Shown here in pieces: positions 19,522-30,393 of a stretch of 64,000 bases of DNA (position 1 is its first letter; the number at the start of each line of letters is the position of its first letter). A model generated the notes under the pieces. That model was not told where the DNA came from, did not search any database, and saw only the letters and a list, made by a program, of their open reading frames with translations. The DNA comes from Serratia quinivorans (GTDB lineage Bacteria; Pseudomonadota; Gammaproteobacteria; Enterobacterales; Enterobacteriaceae), in contig UGYN01000002.1 of assembly GCA_900457075.1 (NCBI GenBank), positions 3,224,001 through 3,288,000 on the forward strand, in the 5' to 3' direction. The position numbers and the translations under genes were made by a program.

Positions 19522-20802
19522 ATGCGGTCTACACACAAGATAGCGGCTGGGTTACTCGGCATTCTATTGTCCCTTGCCGCCCCGGCAAGCCTGGCAAATT
19601 TGTTGTCGGAAGACAGTGCCGTTAAATCCGAATATATGGAAGCGCAACGCGACAGTGAGGTTTATTCGCTGATTGGCGAGCATGTCATTCCTGTCGGTGA
19701 AGTGAAGCAGGGGCAACTGATCCAGGTGTTCCCGGCGGATGCGGAATATTACGAGTTCAAATTCGGCCACGGCACGGGTTTTATCGATAAAGACGATGTG
19801 CGAGAGCTTAAAAAATCACGCAAGGTGAAAGACGATCTGGGGGAGTTGAATAAACCGCTGACTAACCAGAACCTGATCACGCAGAAGGCTATCAACGTCT
19901 ATACCGATGCGGATAACACCAGCGATGTGTTTGGAGTACTGGAACAGAACCTGCGCTACCCGATTATCGGCAAGCTGAAAGATCGGCTCAACAACACCTG
20001 GTATGAGGTCAATATTGGCGATCGCCTGGGTTATGTCAGTGAGCTGGACTGCGAGATTGACACCGGTATACCGATACTGACCTATCATCATCTGCTGAAA
20101 AACGAAGAGAACAAGCGCTTCCGCCATACCTCGACGACTACCTCTGACGTGGCGTTCAGTAACCAGATGACCTATCTGAAGCAGGCGGGCTACGACACCA
20201 TTTCCCTGTATCAGTTGGAAGCCTACCTGAAAAACCAGATCAATCTGCCGGGCAGGGCGGTGGTGCTGACATTTGATGACGGGCTGAAATCGGTCTATCG
20301 CTACGCTTACCCGGTCTTGAAGAATTACGGCTTCCGTGCCACGGCGTTTATTATTTCTTCACGCATCAAGCGTCACCCGCAGAAGTGGAACCCAGATTCG
20401 CTGCAGTTTATGAGCATTTCCGAGCTGAAGCAGATTCAGGACGTGTTCGACGTGCAGTCGCATACCCATTTCCTGCATCGTACCGACGGTAATCGTCAAC
20501 CGATCTTGCTCAGTCGTTCGCTGCACAATATTGAATTCGATTTTGAGCGCTCACGCCGCGCGCTGTCGCAGTTTAATCCGCATGTGCTGTATGTCTCCTA
20601 CCCATTTGGCGGCTACAATCAGCGGGCGATACAGGCTGCGAAAGACGCCGGTTTTCATATGGCGGTGACCACGGTGCAGGGCAAGGTGAAACCGGGGGAT
20701 AACCCCTATACGCTGAAACGGCTGTATATCTTGCGCACCGACTCGATTCAGACCATGGCGGACAGAATAGCCAATAAACCGGGAACGCTGGTGGTGCAAT
20801 AA
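19522..20802 (+). CDS. yadE: Polysaccharide deacetylase family protein YadE
   Basis: A 426-residue exported protein. A signal peptide of about 25 residues ([20 protein letters not shown], then PASLA) precedes an N-terminal SH3-like region and a C-terminal NodB-type polysaccharide deacetylase domain, with the metal motif VLTFDDG and later VQSHTHF. Such enzymes remove acetyl groups from cell-surface or wall glycans; the substrate of YadE is not known. The start at 19522 gives a clean signal peptide; an earlier in-frame start at 19414 reads through the ERIC-like element and is unlikely. Confidence 0.88.
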   Translation: MRSTHKIAAGLLGILLSLAAPASLANLLSEDSAVKSEYMEAQRDSEVYSLIGEHVIPVGEVKQGQLIQVFPADAEYYEFKFGHGTGFIDKDDVRELKKSRKVKDDLGELNKPLTNQNLITQKAINVYTDADNTSDVFGVLEQNLRYPIIGKLKDRLNNTWYEVNIGDRLGYVSELDCEIDTGIPILTYHHLLKNEENKRFRHTSTTTSDVAFSNQMTYLKQAGYDTISLYQLEAYLKNQINLPGRAVVLTFDDGLKSVYRYAYPVLKNYGFRATAFIISSRIKRHPQKWNPDSLQFMSISELKQIQDVFDVQSHTHFLHRTDGNRQPILLSRSLHNIEFDFERSRRALSQFNPHVLYVSYPFGGYNQRAIQAAKDAGFHMAVTTVQGKVKPGDNPYTLKRLYILRTDSIQTMADRIANKPGTLVVQ

Positions 20803-20812
20803 TCAGGAAGGA

Positions 20813-20837
20813 ACGGGCGCCGACAGCGCCCGTTTTT
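20813..20837. terminator. Terminator between convergent yadE and panD
   Basis: An 8-bp ACGGGCGC/GCGCCCGT stem, loop CGACA, then a T-run on the plus strand. Confidence 0.85.
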
Positions 20838-20841
20838 ACTT

Positions 20842-21222
20842 TTATGCGACCTGAACCGGCACGGCTTTCGCCTTGCGCTGCAGGTGGTTGTCACCCTCGA
20901 AGTAGCCCACTTTCGGGCGGTGTTGGCGGGCATCGGCATCGCTCATCTGTACGTAGGAACAGATGATCAGTTTGTCGCCCACGCAGGCGCAGCGTGCTGC
21001 CGCACCATTGACCGAAATAATGCGCGAACCGCGTTCGGCGGCGATGGCATAGGTTGAGAAACGCTGACCGTTATCAACGTTATAAATATCGATAGCTTCA
21101 TATTCCAGAATGCCTGCGGCCTCCAGAAAGTCCTGATCAATCGCGCAGGAGCCTTCATAGTGCAAGTCGGCCTGAGTCACTTTCACCCGATGCAGCTTGC
21201 CTTGCAGCATAGTACGTATCAT
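20842..21222 (-). CDS. panD: Aspartate 1-decarboxylase proenzyme
   Basis: Makes beta-alanine for pantothenate. The 126-residue proenzyme self-cleaves at the Gly24-Ser25 bond in HYEGSCAID to generate a pyruvoyl cofactor. The start at 21222 ([12 protein letters not shown]) matches E. coli PanD; the ten extra upstream residues of a longer frame are not conserved. It lies downstream of panC on the same strand but is separated from it by an ERIC element, so cotranscription is uncertain. Confidence 0.96.
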   Translation of the reverse strand: MIRTMLQGKLHRVKVTQADLHYEGSCAIDQDFLEAAGILEYEAIDIYNVDNGQRFSTYAIAAERGSRIISVNGAAARCACVGDKLIICSYVQMSDADARQHRPKVGYFEGDNHLQRKAKAVPVQVA

Positions 21223-21271
21223 AACTTTACCTAACTGAGTATCAGCCTTCACAGGCGATTGAGGTGGCGTT

Positions 21272-21398
21272 TATACCCTTCGTCTTTCAAGCTGCAGCGT
21301 TGTTGGCTGCTTACGCTCACCCCAGTCACTTACTTGAGTAAGCTCCTGGGGATTCCCGTACTTGCCGCCTAGCTGCAACTCGAAATCCATTAGGGTAG
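21272..21398. repeat. ERIC (IRU) element
   Basis: An imperfect palindrome of about 127 bp with TATACCCT-type ends. It contains both diagnostic ERIC cores: CGCTCACCCCAGTCACTTAC and AGCTCCTGGGGATTC. It is the only full-length copy I see in the window and sits between panD and panC. Confidence 0.9.
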
Positions 21399-21444
21399 AT
21401 TTTTATTACTTTCCCAATAACAACGGTACCAAATATGCAAAAAC

Positions 21445-22299
21445 CTACAGCGTCAGGTCAACCTGTTGATTGTCGATCAGCCGCGCTTTACCCAGCCAGG
21501 CGGCCATTAATACCACGGCACGTTGGCTTTCAACACCCAGCGGTTGCAGGCTGTCGGCGTCACGGATAAACAGCTCATCCGGGGTGAACCCGGCGTTGCG
21601 CAGGTACTCTGCGGTTTGTTCCAGCAGCTCGTCGACGTGGCGTTCACCGTTGCTGAGCTGTTCGGCCAGCGCATTCATGATTCTGCTGAGCTGTGGGGCG
21701 ATTTTCCGCTCTTCGGCGGTCAGGTAACCGTTGCGTGAGCTGAGCGCCAGACCATCTTTGGCCCGTACTGTCGGTACGCCAACAATGTCGATGTCGTAGC
21801 CCATATCCGCCACCATCTTGCGGATCAGCGCCAGTTGCTGGTAGTCCTTCTCGCCAAAACAGGCCAGATCCGGCTGCACCAGATTGAACAACTTGCTGAC
21901 AATAGTGGCGACGCCGCGGTAGTGGCCCGGACGGCTGGCACCCTCCAGCATGGTGGAAATCCCCGGTACGTCGACATAGGTTTGCTGTTCCAGCCCCTGC
22001 GGATAGACATCGGCCGGCGCAGGGGCGAACACCAGTTCGACGCCGCGGCGGGTTAGTTTCTCGCTGTCTTCCTGCAGGGTGCGTGGGTAACTGGCCAGAT
22101 CTTCAGGGCGTTCGAATTGCATCGGATTGACGAAAATACTGACTACCACGATATCGGCGCGCGCGCGGGCTTCATCGATAAGCTGCATATGACCTTCGTG
22201 CAGGTTGCCCATGGTCGGCACCAGCGCGATGCGTTTCCCATCCTGACGCCAGCGGCGGATCTGCTGACGCAACAGCGGCAGGGTTTCGATAATTACCAT
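21445..22299 (-). CDS. panC: Pantothenate synthetase
   Basis: Condenses pantoate and beta-alanine with ATP. The 284-residue protein has the nucleotidyl-transferase HIGH-type motif ([14 protein letters not shown]), FGEKDYQQL and the KMSKS-like LSSRNGYL. It lies 24 bases after panB in the same operon; with panD nearby, the whole beta-alanine to pantothenate branch is encoded within 2.3 kb. Confidence 0.96.
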   Translation of the reverse strand: MVIIETLPLLRQQIRRWRQDGKRIALVPTMGNLHEGHMQLIDEARARADIVVVSIFVNPMQFERPEDLASYPRTLQEDSEKLTRRGVELVFAPAPADVYPQGLEQQTYVDVPGISTMLEGASRPGHYRGVATIVSKLFNLVQPDLACFGEKDYQQLALIRKMVADMGYDIDIVGVPTVRAKDGLALSSRNGYLTAEERKIAPQLSRIMNALAEQLSNGERHVDELLEQTAEYLRNAGFTPDELFIRDADSLQPLGVESQRAVVLMAAWLGKARLIDNQQVDLTL

Positions 22300-22323
22300 T
22301 CCATAACTCCTAACGCGGACACT

Positions 22324-23118
22324 TTAGTTGAAAGAGTGCTCTTCAGCGGGGTAAATGCCTTGCTCTACGTCTTGAATATATTGTTGCACCGCCGAGCGGA
22401 TATCGCCGCTCTGTGCCAGGAAGTTTTTAGCGAATTTTGGCGTGTGGCCACCGGTAATGCCGAAGGCGTCGTGCATCACCAGGATCTGTCCATCGGTGGC
22501 GTTACCGGCACCAATGCCGATCACCGGAATGGTCAGGGCTTCGGTGACCTTGCGTGCCAGTTCGGTTGGTACGCACTCCAGCACCAGTAGTTGGATACCG
22601 GCCAGCTCCAGATTTTTTGCATCTTCCAGCAGTTGCTTGGCGGCAAGTTCATCGCGGCCTTGCACCTTGTAGCCGCCGAATACGTTGACTGACTGCGGCG
22701 TCAGGCCGAGATGGCCACAGACCGGCACCGCGCGTTCGGTGAGTGTTTTCACCGTTTCACACAGCCAACTGCCGCCTTCCAGCTTCACCATATTGGCACC
22801 GGCCTGCATCAGCTCGGCGGCATTGGCGCAGGCCAATTGTGGGGTGGCATAGCTCATAAAGGGCAGGTCGGCCAACAGCAGACAGGCCGGAGCACCCCGG
22901 CGCACGGCACGGGTATGATAGGCGATATCGGCGACGGTGACCGGTAGGGTAGAGTCGTGGCCCTGCAGCGTCATGCCCAGTGAATCGCCCACCAGCAGCA
23001 CTTTAACGCCTTGCTCTTCAAACAGTTTGGCAAAGCTGGCATCGTAGGCGGTGAGGGAAGCAAACTTGCGCTGTTCCTGCTTCCACTGGTGCAAATGGGT
23101 CACGGTGGTGGGTTTCAT
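22324..23118 (-). CDS. panB: 3-methyl-2-oxobutanoate hydroxymethyltransferase
   Basis: First committed step to pantoate: adds a hydroxymethyl group from methylene-tetrahydrofolate to ketoisovalerate. The 264-residue TIM-barrel protein shows [20 protein letters not shown] (metal Asp) and [13 protein letters not shown]. The start at 23118 (MKPTTVTHL) has GGAGACG upstream and matches E. coli; a frame opening at 23184 is not conserved. It is divergent from the qseB-like regulator. Confidence 0.95.
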   Translation of the reverse strand: MKPTTVTHLHQWKQEQRKFASLTAYDASFAKLFEEQGVKVLLVGDSLGMTLQGHDSTLPVTVADIAYHTRAVRRGAPACLLLADLPFMSYATPQLACANAAELMQAGANMVKLEGGSWLCETVKTLTERAVPVCGHLGLTPQSVNVFGGYKVQGRDELAAKQLLEDAKNLELAGIQLLVLECVPTELARKVTEALTIPVIGIGAGNATDGQILVMHDAFGITGGHTPKFAKNFLAQSGDIRSAVQQYIQDVEQGIYPAEEHSFN

Positions 23119-23226
23119 CACGTCGTCTCCTGAATAGAGCCGCGCGGTGTACGCAGGGCCCTGGCGGCAAAAAAGTGCTGTCATTCTACTGTAACCCTAA
23201 CGGGGTGGGTAGCGCAGATCATAATG

Positions 23227-23259
23227 CTTAAGCGGTTCTTAAGAACCTTGTGGTGTAAT
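23227..23259 (+). promoter_or_regulatory. QseB/PmrA-type box in the qseB promoter
   Basis: The exact direct repeat CTTAAG-N5-CTTAAG (23227-23243) lies 10 bases upstream of a TGTAAT -10 (23254-23259). This is the geometry of PmrA/QseB boxes, which replace the -35 element. Autoregulation of qseBC is inferred. Confidence 0.7.
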
Positions 23260-23287
23260 GGGCGGCAATGGCTAAAAAAGGACGCAC

Positions 23288-23950
23288 ATGCGAATTCTGC
23301 TGATAGAAGATGACAAGTTAATCGGCGACGGTATCAAGGCCGGGCTGACCAGGTTGGGCTTTAATCTGGACTGGTTTACCGATGGACTGGTCGGCAAAAA
23401 TGCGCTGGAAAGCGCGCCTTACGATGCGGTGATCCTCGACTTGAGCCTGCCGGGCCTCGATGGCCTGGATCTGTTGCGTCAGTGGCGGCAGGCCGGCCAT
23501 GACGTGCCGGTGCTGATCCTGACCGCGCGTGATGCACTGGAGCAACGGGTGAGCGGTCTGCAAAGCGGCGCCGATGATTACCTGTGCAAACCTTTTGCCC
23601 TGACGGAGGTTGCGGCGCGCCTGCAGGCCTTGATTCGCCGTCGTCACGGCCAACTGATGCCGCAACTGGTCCATGGCAATGTGGTGTTCGATACCGCAAC
23701 CCGCAGCGTGAGCTGTAACGGTGAGCCGGTCACGCTGACCCCGCGTGAATTGGCGGTGCTGGAGCTGTTTTTGCATAACAAGGGGCGGGTATTGGCACGG
23801 CCGCTGATCCAGGAAAAACTGTACAACTGGGACGACGAAGTCAGCAGCAACGCGGTGGAGGTGCATATCCATCATCTGCGGCGCAAGCTGGGTAACGGGT
23901 TTATCCGCACCATACACGGCGTGGGTTATACGCTGGGGGACAACGCGTGA
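23288..23950 (+). CDS. qseB: OmpR-family response regulator, QseB-like
   Basis: A 220-residue regulator: receiver domain (phosphoacceptor Asp51 in [10 protein letters not shown], Lys in YLCKPF) and C-terminal winged helix ([25 protein letters not shown]). It is closest in sequence to E. coli QseB. Its TGA overlaps the GTG start of the sensor gene, so the two are coupled. A CTTAAG direct repeat lies in its promoter. In E. coli qseBC lies elsewhere on the chromosome; here it occupies the slot between panB and folK. Confidence 0.88.
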   Translation: MRILLIEDDKLIGDGIKAGLTRLGFNLDWFTDGLVGKNALESAPYDAVILDLSLPGLDGLDLLRQWRQAGHDVPVLILTARDALEQRVSGLQSGADDYLCKPFALTEVAARLQALIRRRHGQLMPQLVHGNVVFDTATRSVSCNGEPVTLTPRELAVLELFLHNKGRVLARPLIQEKLYNWDDEVSSNAVEVHIHHLRRKLGNGFIRTIHGVGYTLGDNA

Positions 23951-25305
23951 AACATCTTAGTTTGCGGCTGCGGCTGATCCTGATTTTCAGCCTGCTGGCG
24001 TTATTGACCTGGTGCGCTGCCAGCCTGGTGGCCTGGAAGATGAGCCGCAATACCATCAACGAAGTCTTCGATACCCAGCAGATGCTGTTTGCCAAACGGC
24101 TGGCAACCGCCAATCTGGGCGATCTGTTGGCAGACGAGAGCGTGCGCAGCCTGCCGAAAACCAAAAAACTGGTGCATCACGGCAAGCGTGGCGAGCAGGA
24201 TGATGATGCGCTGGCGTTCGCCATCTTCGACCGCAGCGGCAAGATGCTGCTCAACGACGGGGAGAACGGGGCGGATTTCCGTTTTGACGGCGACCGTGAA
24301 GGCTTCACCGACGGAGAACGTAAGGGCGATGACGACAGTTGGCGGTTGCTGTGGCTGACCAGCCCGGATGGCCGTTATCGCATCGTGGTGGGGCAGGAGT
24401 GGGATTATCGCCGGGATATGGCGCTGGGCATGGTAACCGGGCAACTGGTGCCGTGGCTGGTGACGCTGCCGATACTGATGCTGCTGATTGCGCTGATGGT
24501 CGGGCGCGAGCTGCGGCCATTACGCACCGTCGCTGCCGGGCTGCGTAAACGCGCACCGGACGATGCCACGCCGCTGGATGCTGGTCAGGTACCGACCGAA
24601 GTCCGGCCATTGGTCGATGCGCTTAATGCTCTGTTTGCCCGAATCAATGCGCTGTTGGTGCGTGAACGCCGTTTTACTTCTGACGCCGCCCACGAACTGC
24701 GTAGCCCGTTGGCGGCGCTGCGGGTGCAAACGGAAGTGGTACAACTGGCCGGTGATGACGAGCAGATGCGTGAGCATGCGCTGGGCAATCTGACGGTAGG
24801 TATCGATCGCGCCACCCGGTTGGTGGATCAACTGCTGACGCTGTCGCGGTTGGATTCCCTGTCAGACCTCGCCGAGCTGGAAGCTGCCGACTGGAGCCAA
24901 CTGGTACCGATGACGTTGGCTGAGCAGGATCGCTATGCTCATGCGGCCGGCGTCACGCTACGTTACGAACAGCAGGGGATGCCACCACCGTTACAGGGGC
25001 AAGCGTTGCTGCTGTCGCTGCTGGTGCGCAACCTGGTGGATAATGCGGTGCGTTACACCCCGACGGGCGGTACGGTCACGGTGAGGCTGACAGAGCGTCT
25101 GTTGACGGTGGTAGACGATGGCCCGGGCGTGACGACGGAACATCTGGCGCGGTTGGGGGAGCGTTTTTATCGTCCACCGGGTCAGGAACAGACCGGTAGC
25201 GGGTTGGGGTTGTCAATTGTGCAACGCATTGCCGGTTTACACGGGCTGCGGGTTAGCTTCGCCAATCGGCCTGAAGGGGGCTTTGTTGCTCAGGTAGCGC
25301 TGTAG
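23947..25305 (+). CDS. qseC: Sensor histidine kinase, QseC-like
   Basis: A 452-residue inner-membrane kinase: transmembrane segment about 8-30, periplasmic sensor about 31-165, second transmembrane segment about 167-186, HAMP-like linker, H-box [13 protein letters not shown] (His249) and ATPase motifs [15 protein letters not shown] and GSGLGLSIV. The sensor part shares MLFAKRL and [15 protein letters not shown] with E. coli QseC, which has been reported to respond to autoinducer-3 and adrenergic signals; ligand specificity here is unknown. The start is GTG 23947, inside the qseB stop. Confidence 0.88.
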   Translation: MKHLSLRLRLILIFSLLALLTWCAASLVAWKMSRNTINEVFDTQQMLFAKRLATANLGDLLADESVRSLPKTKKLVHHGKRGEQDDDALAFAIFDRSGKMLLNDGENGADFRFDGDREGFTDGERKGDDDSWRLLWLTSPDGRYRIVVGQEWDYRRDMALGMVTGQLVPWLVTLPILMLLIALMVGRELRPLRTVAAGLRKRAPDDATPLDAGQVPTEVRPLVDALNALFARINALLVRERRFTSDAAHELRSPLAALRVQTEVVQLAGDDEQMREHALGNLTVGIDRATRLVDQLLTLSRLDSLSDLAELEAADWSQLVPMTLAEQDRYAHAAGVTLRYEQQGMPPPLQGQALLLSLLVRNLVDNAVRYTPTGGTVTVRLTERLLTVVDDGPGVTTEHLARLGERFYRPPGQEQTGSGLGLSIVQRIAGLHGLRVSFANRPEGGFVAQVAL

Positions 25306-25331
25306 GGGCGTTCTGTATATCCTGCGCCGAC

Positions 25332-25832
25332 TTAGGCTTTTTGCCTGGGTTGGTGCCAGAGCTCCATGCCGTTTTGCGGTACGCGCTTCAGGCAGCTGAC
25401 CAGCGATTCGCCGTCCGGGAAGACTAACTCGGGGGCGATTTCTGCCAACGGATAGAGCATAAACTCACGCTCTTTCAGACCGTAGTGCGGCACCGTCAGG
25501 CGATCGGTATGGATCACTTGTTCGCCATACAGCATGATATCCAGATCGAGGGTGCGTGGGCCCCAGCGCTCATCTTTGCGCACGCGGCCCTGATTGCGTT
25601 CAATCGCCTGGGTGTGATCGAGTAACTGTTCGGCGGGCAGCAAGGTATCCAGTGCCACCACCGCATTGAGAAAGTCCGGCTGGTTCTGCGGCCCCAGCGG
25701 CTTGGTGCGGTAAAACGAAGAACAGACGATCAACCGGGTGCGCGGGAGATGCTCCAGCGCTTCCAGTGCGGCTTTCACCTGCTGTAGCGGGTGCGCCAGG
25801 TTGCTGCCCAGCGCGATATAAACGCGGATCAT
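25332..25832 (-). CDS. folK: 6-hydroxymethyl-7,8-dihydropterin pyrophosphokinase
   Basis: A folate pathway enzyme transferring pyrophosphate from ATP to hydroxymethyl-dihydropterin. The 166-residue protein has the HPPK signature GPRTLDLDIMLYG and begins [12 protein letters not shown]. Its ATG shares a base with the pcnB stop (TAATG at about 25832), so the two are translationally coupled, as in E. coli. Confidence 0.95.
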   Translation of the reverse strand: MIRVYIALGSNLAHPLQQVKAALEALEHLPRTRLIVCSSFYRTKPLGPQNQPDFLNAVVALDTLLPAEQLLDHTQAIERNQGRVRKDERWGPRTLDLDIMLYGEQVIHTDRLTVPHYGLKEREFMLYPLAEIAPELVFPDGESLVSCLKRVPQNGMELWHQPRQKA

Positions 25833-27383
25833 TATTCTCCTTCTTTACGCGGCGTCCGACGGCGAGGGCGGCGCTGACGCGCACGGCGCGGTGCCGGATC
25901 GTCACCCAAAGTACTTAACATGGTTTTCTGTCGTGCCGGTGTGGCTTCCTGGAACTCGCCCCACCATTCGGTCAGACGCAGCATCTCCTGGTTTTCTTCT
26001 ACTTCGGCACGCAGCGCCAGCAAATCGTAAGCGGCGCGGAATTTCGGATGTTCCATCAGCTTGTGCGCACGCTTGCCCTGACGGCGGGACAGACGCAGCT
26101 GCAACTGCCAGATATCGCGAACCAGCGTGGTGATGCGTTTCGGAATGGCTAACGAACGACACTGCTCGTCCAACACATCATTCATCGCCAGCGCGAAGGC
26201 GTCGTAGTACGCCAGCCCACTTTCCTGCGCCAGTTTCTGCGCATGTTCCAGCAGCGGATACCAAAGCATAGCAGCAAACAGGAACGCCGGATTGACGCGC
26301 ATGTTGTTTTGCAGACGGTAGTCGGTGTTCTTCAGCACCTGCGCCAGAATACGCTCCATTGGCGTGTCCTGACCCGGCGTGAAGTGACGTGCAATCTGCG
26401 GGAACAGCGGTTGGAACAGCTGGTATTCACAGAGTTTCAGATAGGTCGGGTAACCGTAACCTGCCTGCAGCAGCTTGAGTGATTCCTCAAACAGACGCGC
26501 CGGCGGGATCTCATGCAGCAAGGACGCCAGGCGCGGGATTGGCTCGGCGGTTTCATCGCTGATGGTCATGTCCAGCTTGGCGGCAAAACGCACCGCGCGC
26601 AGCATACGCACCGGGTCTTCACGGTAACGGGTTTCCGGATCGCCAATCAGGCGGATCACGCCCTGTTTAAGATCGCGCAGCCCATCGACGTAATCACGCA
26701 GGGTGAAGTCCGCTACGCCGTAATACAGGCTGTTGATGGTGAAGTCGCGGCGCTGGGCATCTTCTTCGATCGAACCAAAGATGTTGTCGCGCAGCAGCAT
26801 GCCGTTTTGGGCCTGCTGGGAAGAATTTTTGTCAGACTCCGGCGTTTGCTGCTCGTGGTGACCACGGAAGGTGGCAACCTCAATGATTTCCGGCCCGAAC
26901 ATCACGTGGGCCAGGCGGAAGCGGCGGCCAACCAGACGGCAGTTGCGGAACAGCTTGCGCACTTGCTCCGGCGTCGCGTTGGTGGTGATGTCGAAATCTT
27001 TCGGTTTTTTGCCCAGCAGCAGGTCGCGTACGCCGCCACCGACCAGATAGGCTTCGAAGCCGGATTTGTTCAGGCGATACAGCACCTTCAGCGCATTCTC
27101 ACTGATGTCTTTACGTGAGATGGAATGCTGGTCGCGTGGGATCACGGTCATTGAGCCGGTTCCCTCTGCGGCAGGAAAAGGGGGGGCGTTTACGCGGTGC
27201 CGGCCGGCGGGCAGGGCTTTCTCTGCCGCGTTCGACGGAACGTCGCTGCGGCGCGGCCGGCTGTTCCGCCACCACGCTTTCTTCGCGGACTACGTTTTTA
27301 TCGCTGACCGGCGCATCGTCGCGCGGTTGCTTGTCATCGCGGATTAGCACCTTACGGCAGAAATTGGCTACTCGGGTAAAAAT
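25832..27383 (-). CDS. pcnB: Poly(A) polymerase I, AUU start, one-base frameshift near N terminus
   Basis: Adds poly(A) tails that promote RNA decay. The core has the nucleotidyltransferase motif [10 protein letters not shown] with DFDITTNA and a basic C-terminal tail. The frame from the first ATG (27151) omits the conserved N terminus. That segment ([11 protein letters not shown]) lies upstream, preceded by an ATT codon at 27383-27381 with GAGGTG just before it. E. coli pcnB is known to start at AUU, and the same arrangement is seen here. Joining the parts needs removal of one base from the 7-base G-run 27180-27186, giving about 516 residues. The segment between FCRKV and MTVIPR is about 65 residues, Arg/Pro-rich and much longer than in E. 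coli. Confidence 0.85.
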
Positions 27384-27444
27384 GGTACACCTCGATAGTG
27401 TCTGATAAAAATGGCGCTAACAAAAAATAGCGGCTAATCATAGC

Positions 27445-28356
27445 TCACCATGGCTCTTTTGAGAATGCCGATGTGTTTTCGTCCAGGGAAATAGCCTCCC
27501 GGCGCGGCACATCGTCCAGCTTCCAGTGAGCGACTGCCCAGCTCAATAATAACGACAGGTCAAGATCTTGCCAGCTTTCCGGCAGCGGTTGACGCAGAAA
27601 TTTCAGTGCGGCCACCAGTATCGGCCGTGGATCGCCGTCGGGGAGAGCGGGCGCATGGTTTTGCTTCGACAGTTTGCTGCCGTTAGCGCCCAGCGCCAGC
27701 GGCAGATGCACATAGGTGGGTACCGGCGCCTGCAACTGGTGGTACAGCGCTATCTGGCGCACCGTCGGTTCAATCAGGTCGGCACCACGCACAATTTCGG
27801 TAACGCCCTGAAAATGGTCGTCCACCACCACCGCCAGATTATAGGCGAACAGCCCATCGCGTCGGCGGATGATAAAGTCTTCCCGTGCCAGCGCCGGGTC
27901 GGCCTGCAACTCGCCCTGCAGGCGGTCATGAAAGGCGTAAACCGGGGTGGACTGGCGTAAGCGAATGGCGGCACCCTGCGGGCCAAGATTCAAATGACGA
28001 CAGTGGCCGTCATACAGACCGCCTAGCTGCTGGATACGGCTGCGGGTGCAGTTGCAGCAATAGCTGAGCCCCTGCTGATGCAGTAGATCCAAAGTAGCGC
28101 GGTAGGCTTCATGACGTTGGGATTGATAGATGACCTGGCCGTCCCAGAGGAGACCATAGTGTTCCAGAGCGGATAAGATACGATCGGCCGCACCGGCGAC
28201 TTCGCGCGGGGGATCGATATCTTCAATGCGAACCAGCCACTGCCCGCGTTGGGCACGAGCCTGGAGGTAGCTTCCCAGAGCGGCAATCAGCGAACCAAAA
28301 TGCAGGCTTCCGGAAGGCGATGGGGCAAAGCGCCCCACATATTGTCTTTCTTGCAT
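27445..28356 (-). CDS. gluQ: Glutamyl-queuosine tRNA(Asp) synthetase
   Basis: A truncated GluRS paralogue that attaches glutamate to queuosine in tRNA(Asp) anticodons. The 303-residue product has the HIGH-like [13 protein letters not shown] and KMSKS-like KLSKQNH motifs, and the zinc-binding Cys region near CCNCTRSRI; it lacks the anticodon-binding domain, as the family does. The start at 28356 ([16 protein letters not shown]) is 72 bases after dksA; a longer frame into dksA is not conserved. Confidence 0.93.
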   Translation of the reverse strand: MQERQYVGRFAPSPSGSLHFGSLIAALGSYLQARAQRGQWLVRIEDIDPPREVAGAADRILSALEHYGLLWDGQVIYQSQRHEAYRATLDLLHQQGLSYCCNCTRSRIQQLGGLYDGHCRHLNLGPQGAAIRLRQSTPVYAFHDRLQGELQADPALAREDFIIRRRDGLFAYNLAVVVDDHFQGVTEIVRGADLIEPTVRQIALYHQLQAPVPTYVHLPLALGANGSKLSKQNHAPALPDGDPRPILVAALKFLRQPLPESWQDLDLSLLLSWAVAHWKLDDVPRREAISLDENTSAFSKEPW

Positions 28357-28427
28357 ATCAGAGGGGAAACTTTCCCTTTTCTCTGTGCGGCGCACGCAGA
28401 ACGCACGCCGCAGCGGTAACAACTGTA

Positions 28428-28883
28428 TTAGCCTGCCATCTGCTTTTCGCGGATTTCGGCCAGAGTCTTGCAGTCGATGCACAAATCAGCAGTCGGACGC
28501 GCTTCAAGGCGACGAATGCCGATCTCCACGCCGCAGGATTCGCAGTAGCCGAAATCTTCGTCTTCTACTTTCTTCAGCGTTTTCTCGATCTTTTTAATCA
28601 GTTTGCGTTCGCGGTCGCGGTTACGCAGTTCAAGACTGAACTCTTCTTCCTGAGTGGCACGGTCGGCCGGATCAGGGAAGTTGGCTGCCTCTTCCTGCAT
28701 ATGAGATACAGTACGATCCACTTCATCCCTGAGCTGGTTGCGCCATGCTTCAAGAATGCGCTTGAAATGCGACAACTGGGCGTCGTTCATGTACTCTTCG
28801 CCCGGCTTCTCTTGGTACGGCTCCACCCCAGCGATGGCGAGAATGCTCAAGGACGAGGTTTTACGGGTTTGCCCTTCTTGCAT
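28428..28883 (-). CDS. dksA: RNA polymerase-binding transcription factor DksA
   Basis: Binds the RNA polymerase secondary channel and works with ppGpp in the stringent response. The 151-residue length and sequence are nearly identical to E. coli DksA: a coiled coil with the acidic tip ([19 protein letters not shown]) and a four-Cys zinc finger (CESCGVE and CIDCK). It is followed by gluQ on the same strand, the conserved order. Confidence 0.97.
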   Translation of the reverse strand: MQEGQTRKTSSLSILAIAGVEPYQEKPGEEYMNDAQLSHFKRILEAWRNQLRDEVDRTVSHMQEEAANFPDPADRATQEEEFSLELRNRDRERKLIKKIEKTLKKVEDEDFGYCESCGVEIGIRRLEARPTADLCIDCKTLAEIREKQMAG

Positions 28884-29066
28884 GTTGCTTCTCCTACATA
28901 CACACGCACTATCGAATCCCCAATGTGGGGGAAAAACAGGCCGCTATAAATAACAGATGGGAAGTAGGTTGGCAATTATTCCTGTCGCCTGCTTGACAAT
29001 GGTGTGAAGGAAGGCGTATTTGGCGACGCGTTAACCGGTTGTCGAATTATTGGTGCCCGGTCAGTG

Positions 29067-29774
29067 CTAATCGATAAAAAACGGTAACTTATCGCAGAGA
29101 TATATACCGTCAGGTGATAATTTAGCCCCATAGCAAACCACTTCTACGCCCAACTGCTGAACCTGTGCCAACAGTGTCGCATAACGCTCATCTATATGAT
29201 GTGCCGGTGCGACCTGCTCAATACCGCTATGTAACACAGCAAAGAACAATACCGCCCGTTGCCCGCTTTCAACCACGCTTAGCAACTCACGTAAGTGCTT
29301 CTGTCCTCTGAGCGTTACCGCATCAGGGAAGTAACCACGTTGTTGTTGCAATAATGTGACTGACTTAACTTCAATATAGCAGTTAGCGCGATCTTCTGCC
29401 TGTAATAACAAATCGATACGACTGCTTTCGCTGCCATATTTTACTTCGCTGCTTATTTTACTGTAACCGGATAATTCATTGATTAGATTCTGTTCGATCG
29501 CCTCACGTACCAGGGTGTTGGCACGCAGGGTGTTCACGCAGATCCAGTCCCCCTGTTGGGTATGCGTCAGTTCCCAGCTGTGGGCATATTTACGTTTGGG
29601 GTTATCCGAGGTGGAATACCAGACGGTATCGCCAGGCGTGGCACAGCCGGTCATGGCACCGGTATTGGCGCAGTGCAGGGTGAAGGTTTCCCCTTCCGGG
29701 GTAATGACGTCCGCCAGAAAGCGTTTGTAACGTTTAATCAGCGTGGCGTGGCGCAACGGTGGCGAAAAAATCAT
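29067..29774 (-). CDS. sfsA: Sugar fermentation stimulation protein SfsA
   Basis: A 235-residue protein of the SfsA family, reported as a DNA-binding or nuclease-fold protein that affects maltose gene expression; the exact function is uncertain. Conserved segments include [24 protein letters not shown] [12 protein letters not shown], and YIEVKSVTL, which resembles a nuclease-type active site. The start at 29774 ([22 protein letters not shown]) matches relatives. It overlaps the thpR stop by 4 bases. Confidence 0.9.
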   Translation of the reverse strand: MIFSPPLRHATLIKRYKRFLADVITPEGETFTLHCANTGAMTGCATPGDTVWYSTSDNPKRKYAHSWELTHTQQGDWICVNTLRANTLVREAIEQNLINELSGYSKISSEVKYGSESSRIDLLLQAEDRANCYIEVKSVTLLQQQRGYFPDAVTLRGQKHLRELLSVVESGQRAVLFFAVLHSGIEQVAPAHHIDERYATLLAQVQQLGVEVVCYGAKLSPDGIYLCDKLPFFID

Positions 29775-30314
29775 GGCGTATCCTGATGGGCTAAAGACCA
29801 TTGCTCAAGCATCTGATAACGCGTGCGGCCGTTTTCAAACACTGACTGGTACAGGGCGAATTCGTTAGCGCTGAAGTTCCAGCCCGGCGTAGCGGGCGGT
29901 ACGGCGACCGGCTGCGTTGCGCTGCGCAACAGGGTGATATGCGGATGAAACGGCATTGGGTTTTGATAGCAGCCGCTGCGGGCCGCTTGCGATCGCAACA
30001 GCTCCGCCAACTGCAATAGCCCACGCGGTGCACGGCGGGTGCCGAGCCAGACCACGCCGGGGCGCGGCCAGTGGCCGAGGTCATCGAGCACCATGCTGAA
30101 ACCGGGCTGGCTGATACGGGCGGCCAGCTTTTTCAATGCGGATTCTTTTTGCGCCGAAACGTCACCAAGAAAGGCCAGCGTCAGATGTAAATTGGCTGCC
30201 GCGACCGGCCGGCCGACTTCCGGCGCGAAGGCTTCGGCGCGCCAGCGGATCACCTGTTGCTGCAGCGCATCAGGCAAGGTCAGGGCGAAAAAACAGGCGG
30301 CGCGAGCTGGACAT
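29771..30314 (-). CDS. thpR: RNA 2',3'-cyclic phosphodiesterase (one-base frameshift)
   Basis: A 2H phosphoesterase (formerly LigT) with both HxTx motifs, HLTLAFLG and HPHITLLR. The uninterrupted frame has an unnatural N terminus. The true start is ATG at 30314, giving MSSSRRLFF, but it runs into a stop unless one base is removed from the A-run 30288-30293. After repair it reads [20 protein letters not shown], the family consensus, for 180 residues. The lesion is of the same kind as six others in the window and is likely a sequencing error. It is divergent from hrpB. Confidence 0.85.
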
Positions 30315-30393
30315 AGGTTCCCGGCAAGTAATGAAAGGCGGAGTCTAATGCTACAATGTGCGCCGCCCAATGTTAACCACTACGGAGAGTTCT

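Noticed and set aside
30315..30370. N-terminal extension of thpR to 30370
   Set aside because: The extension ([20 protein letters not shown]) is not family-like. It arises because the frameshift hides the true start at 30314.
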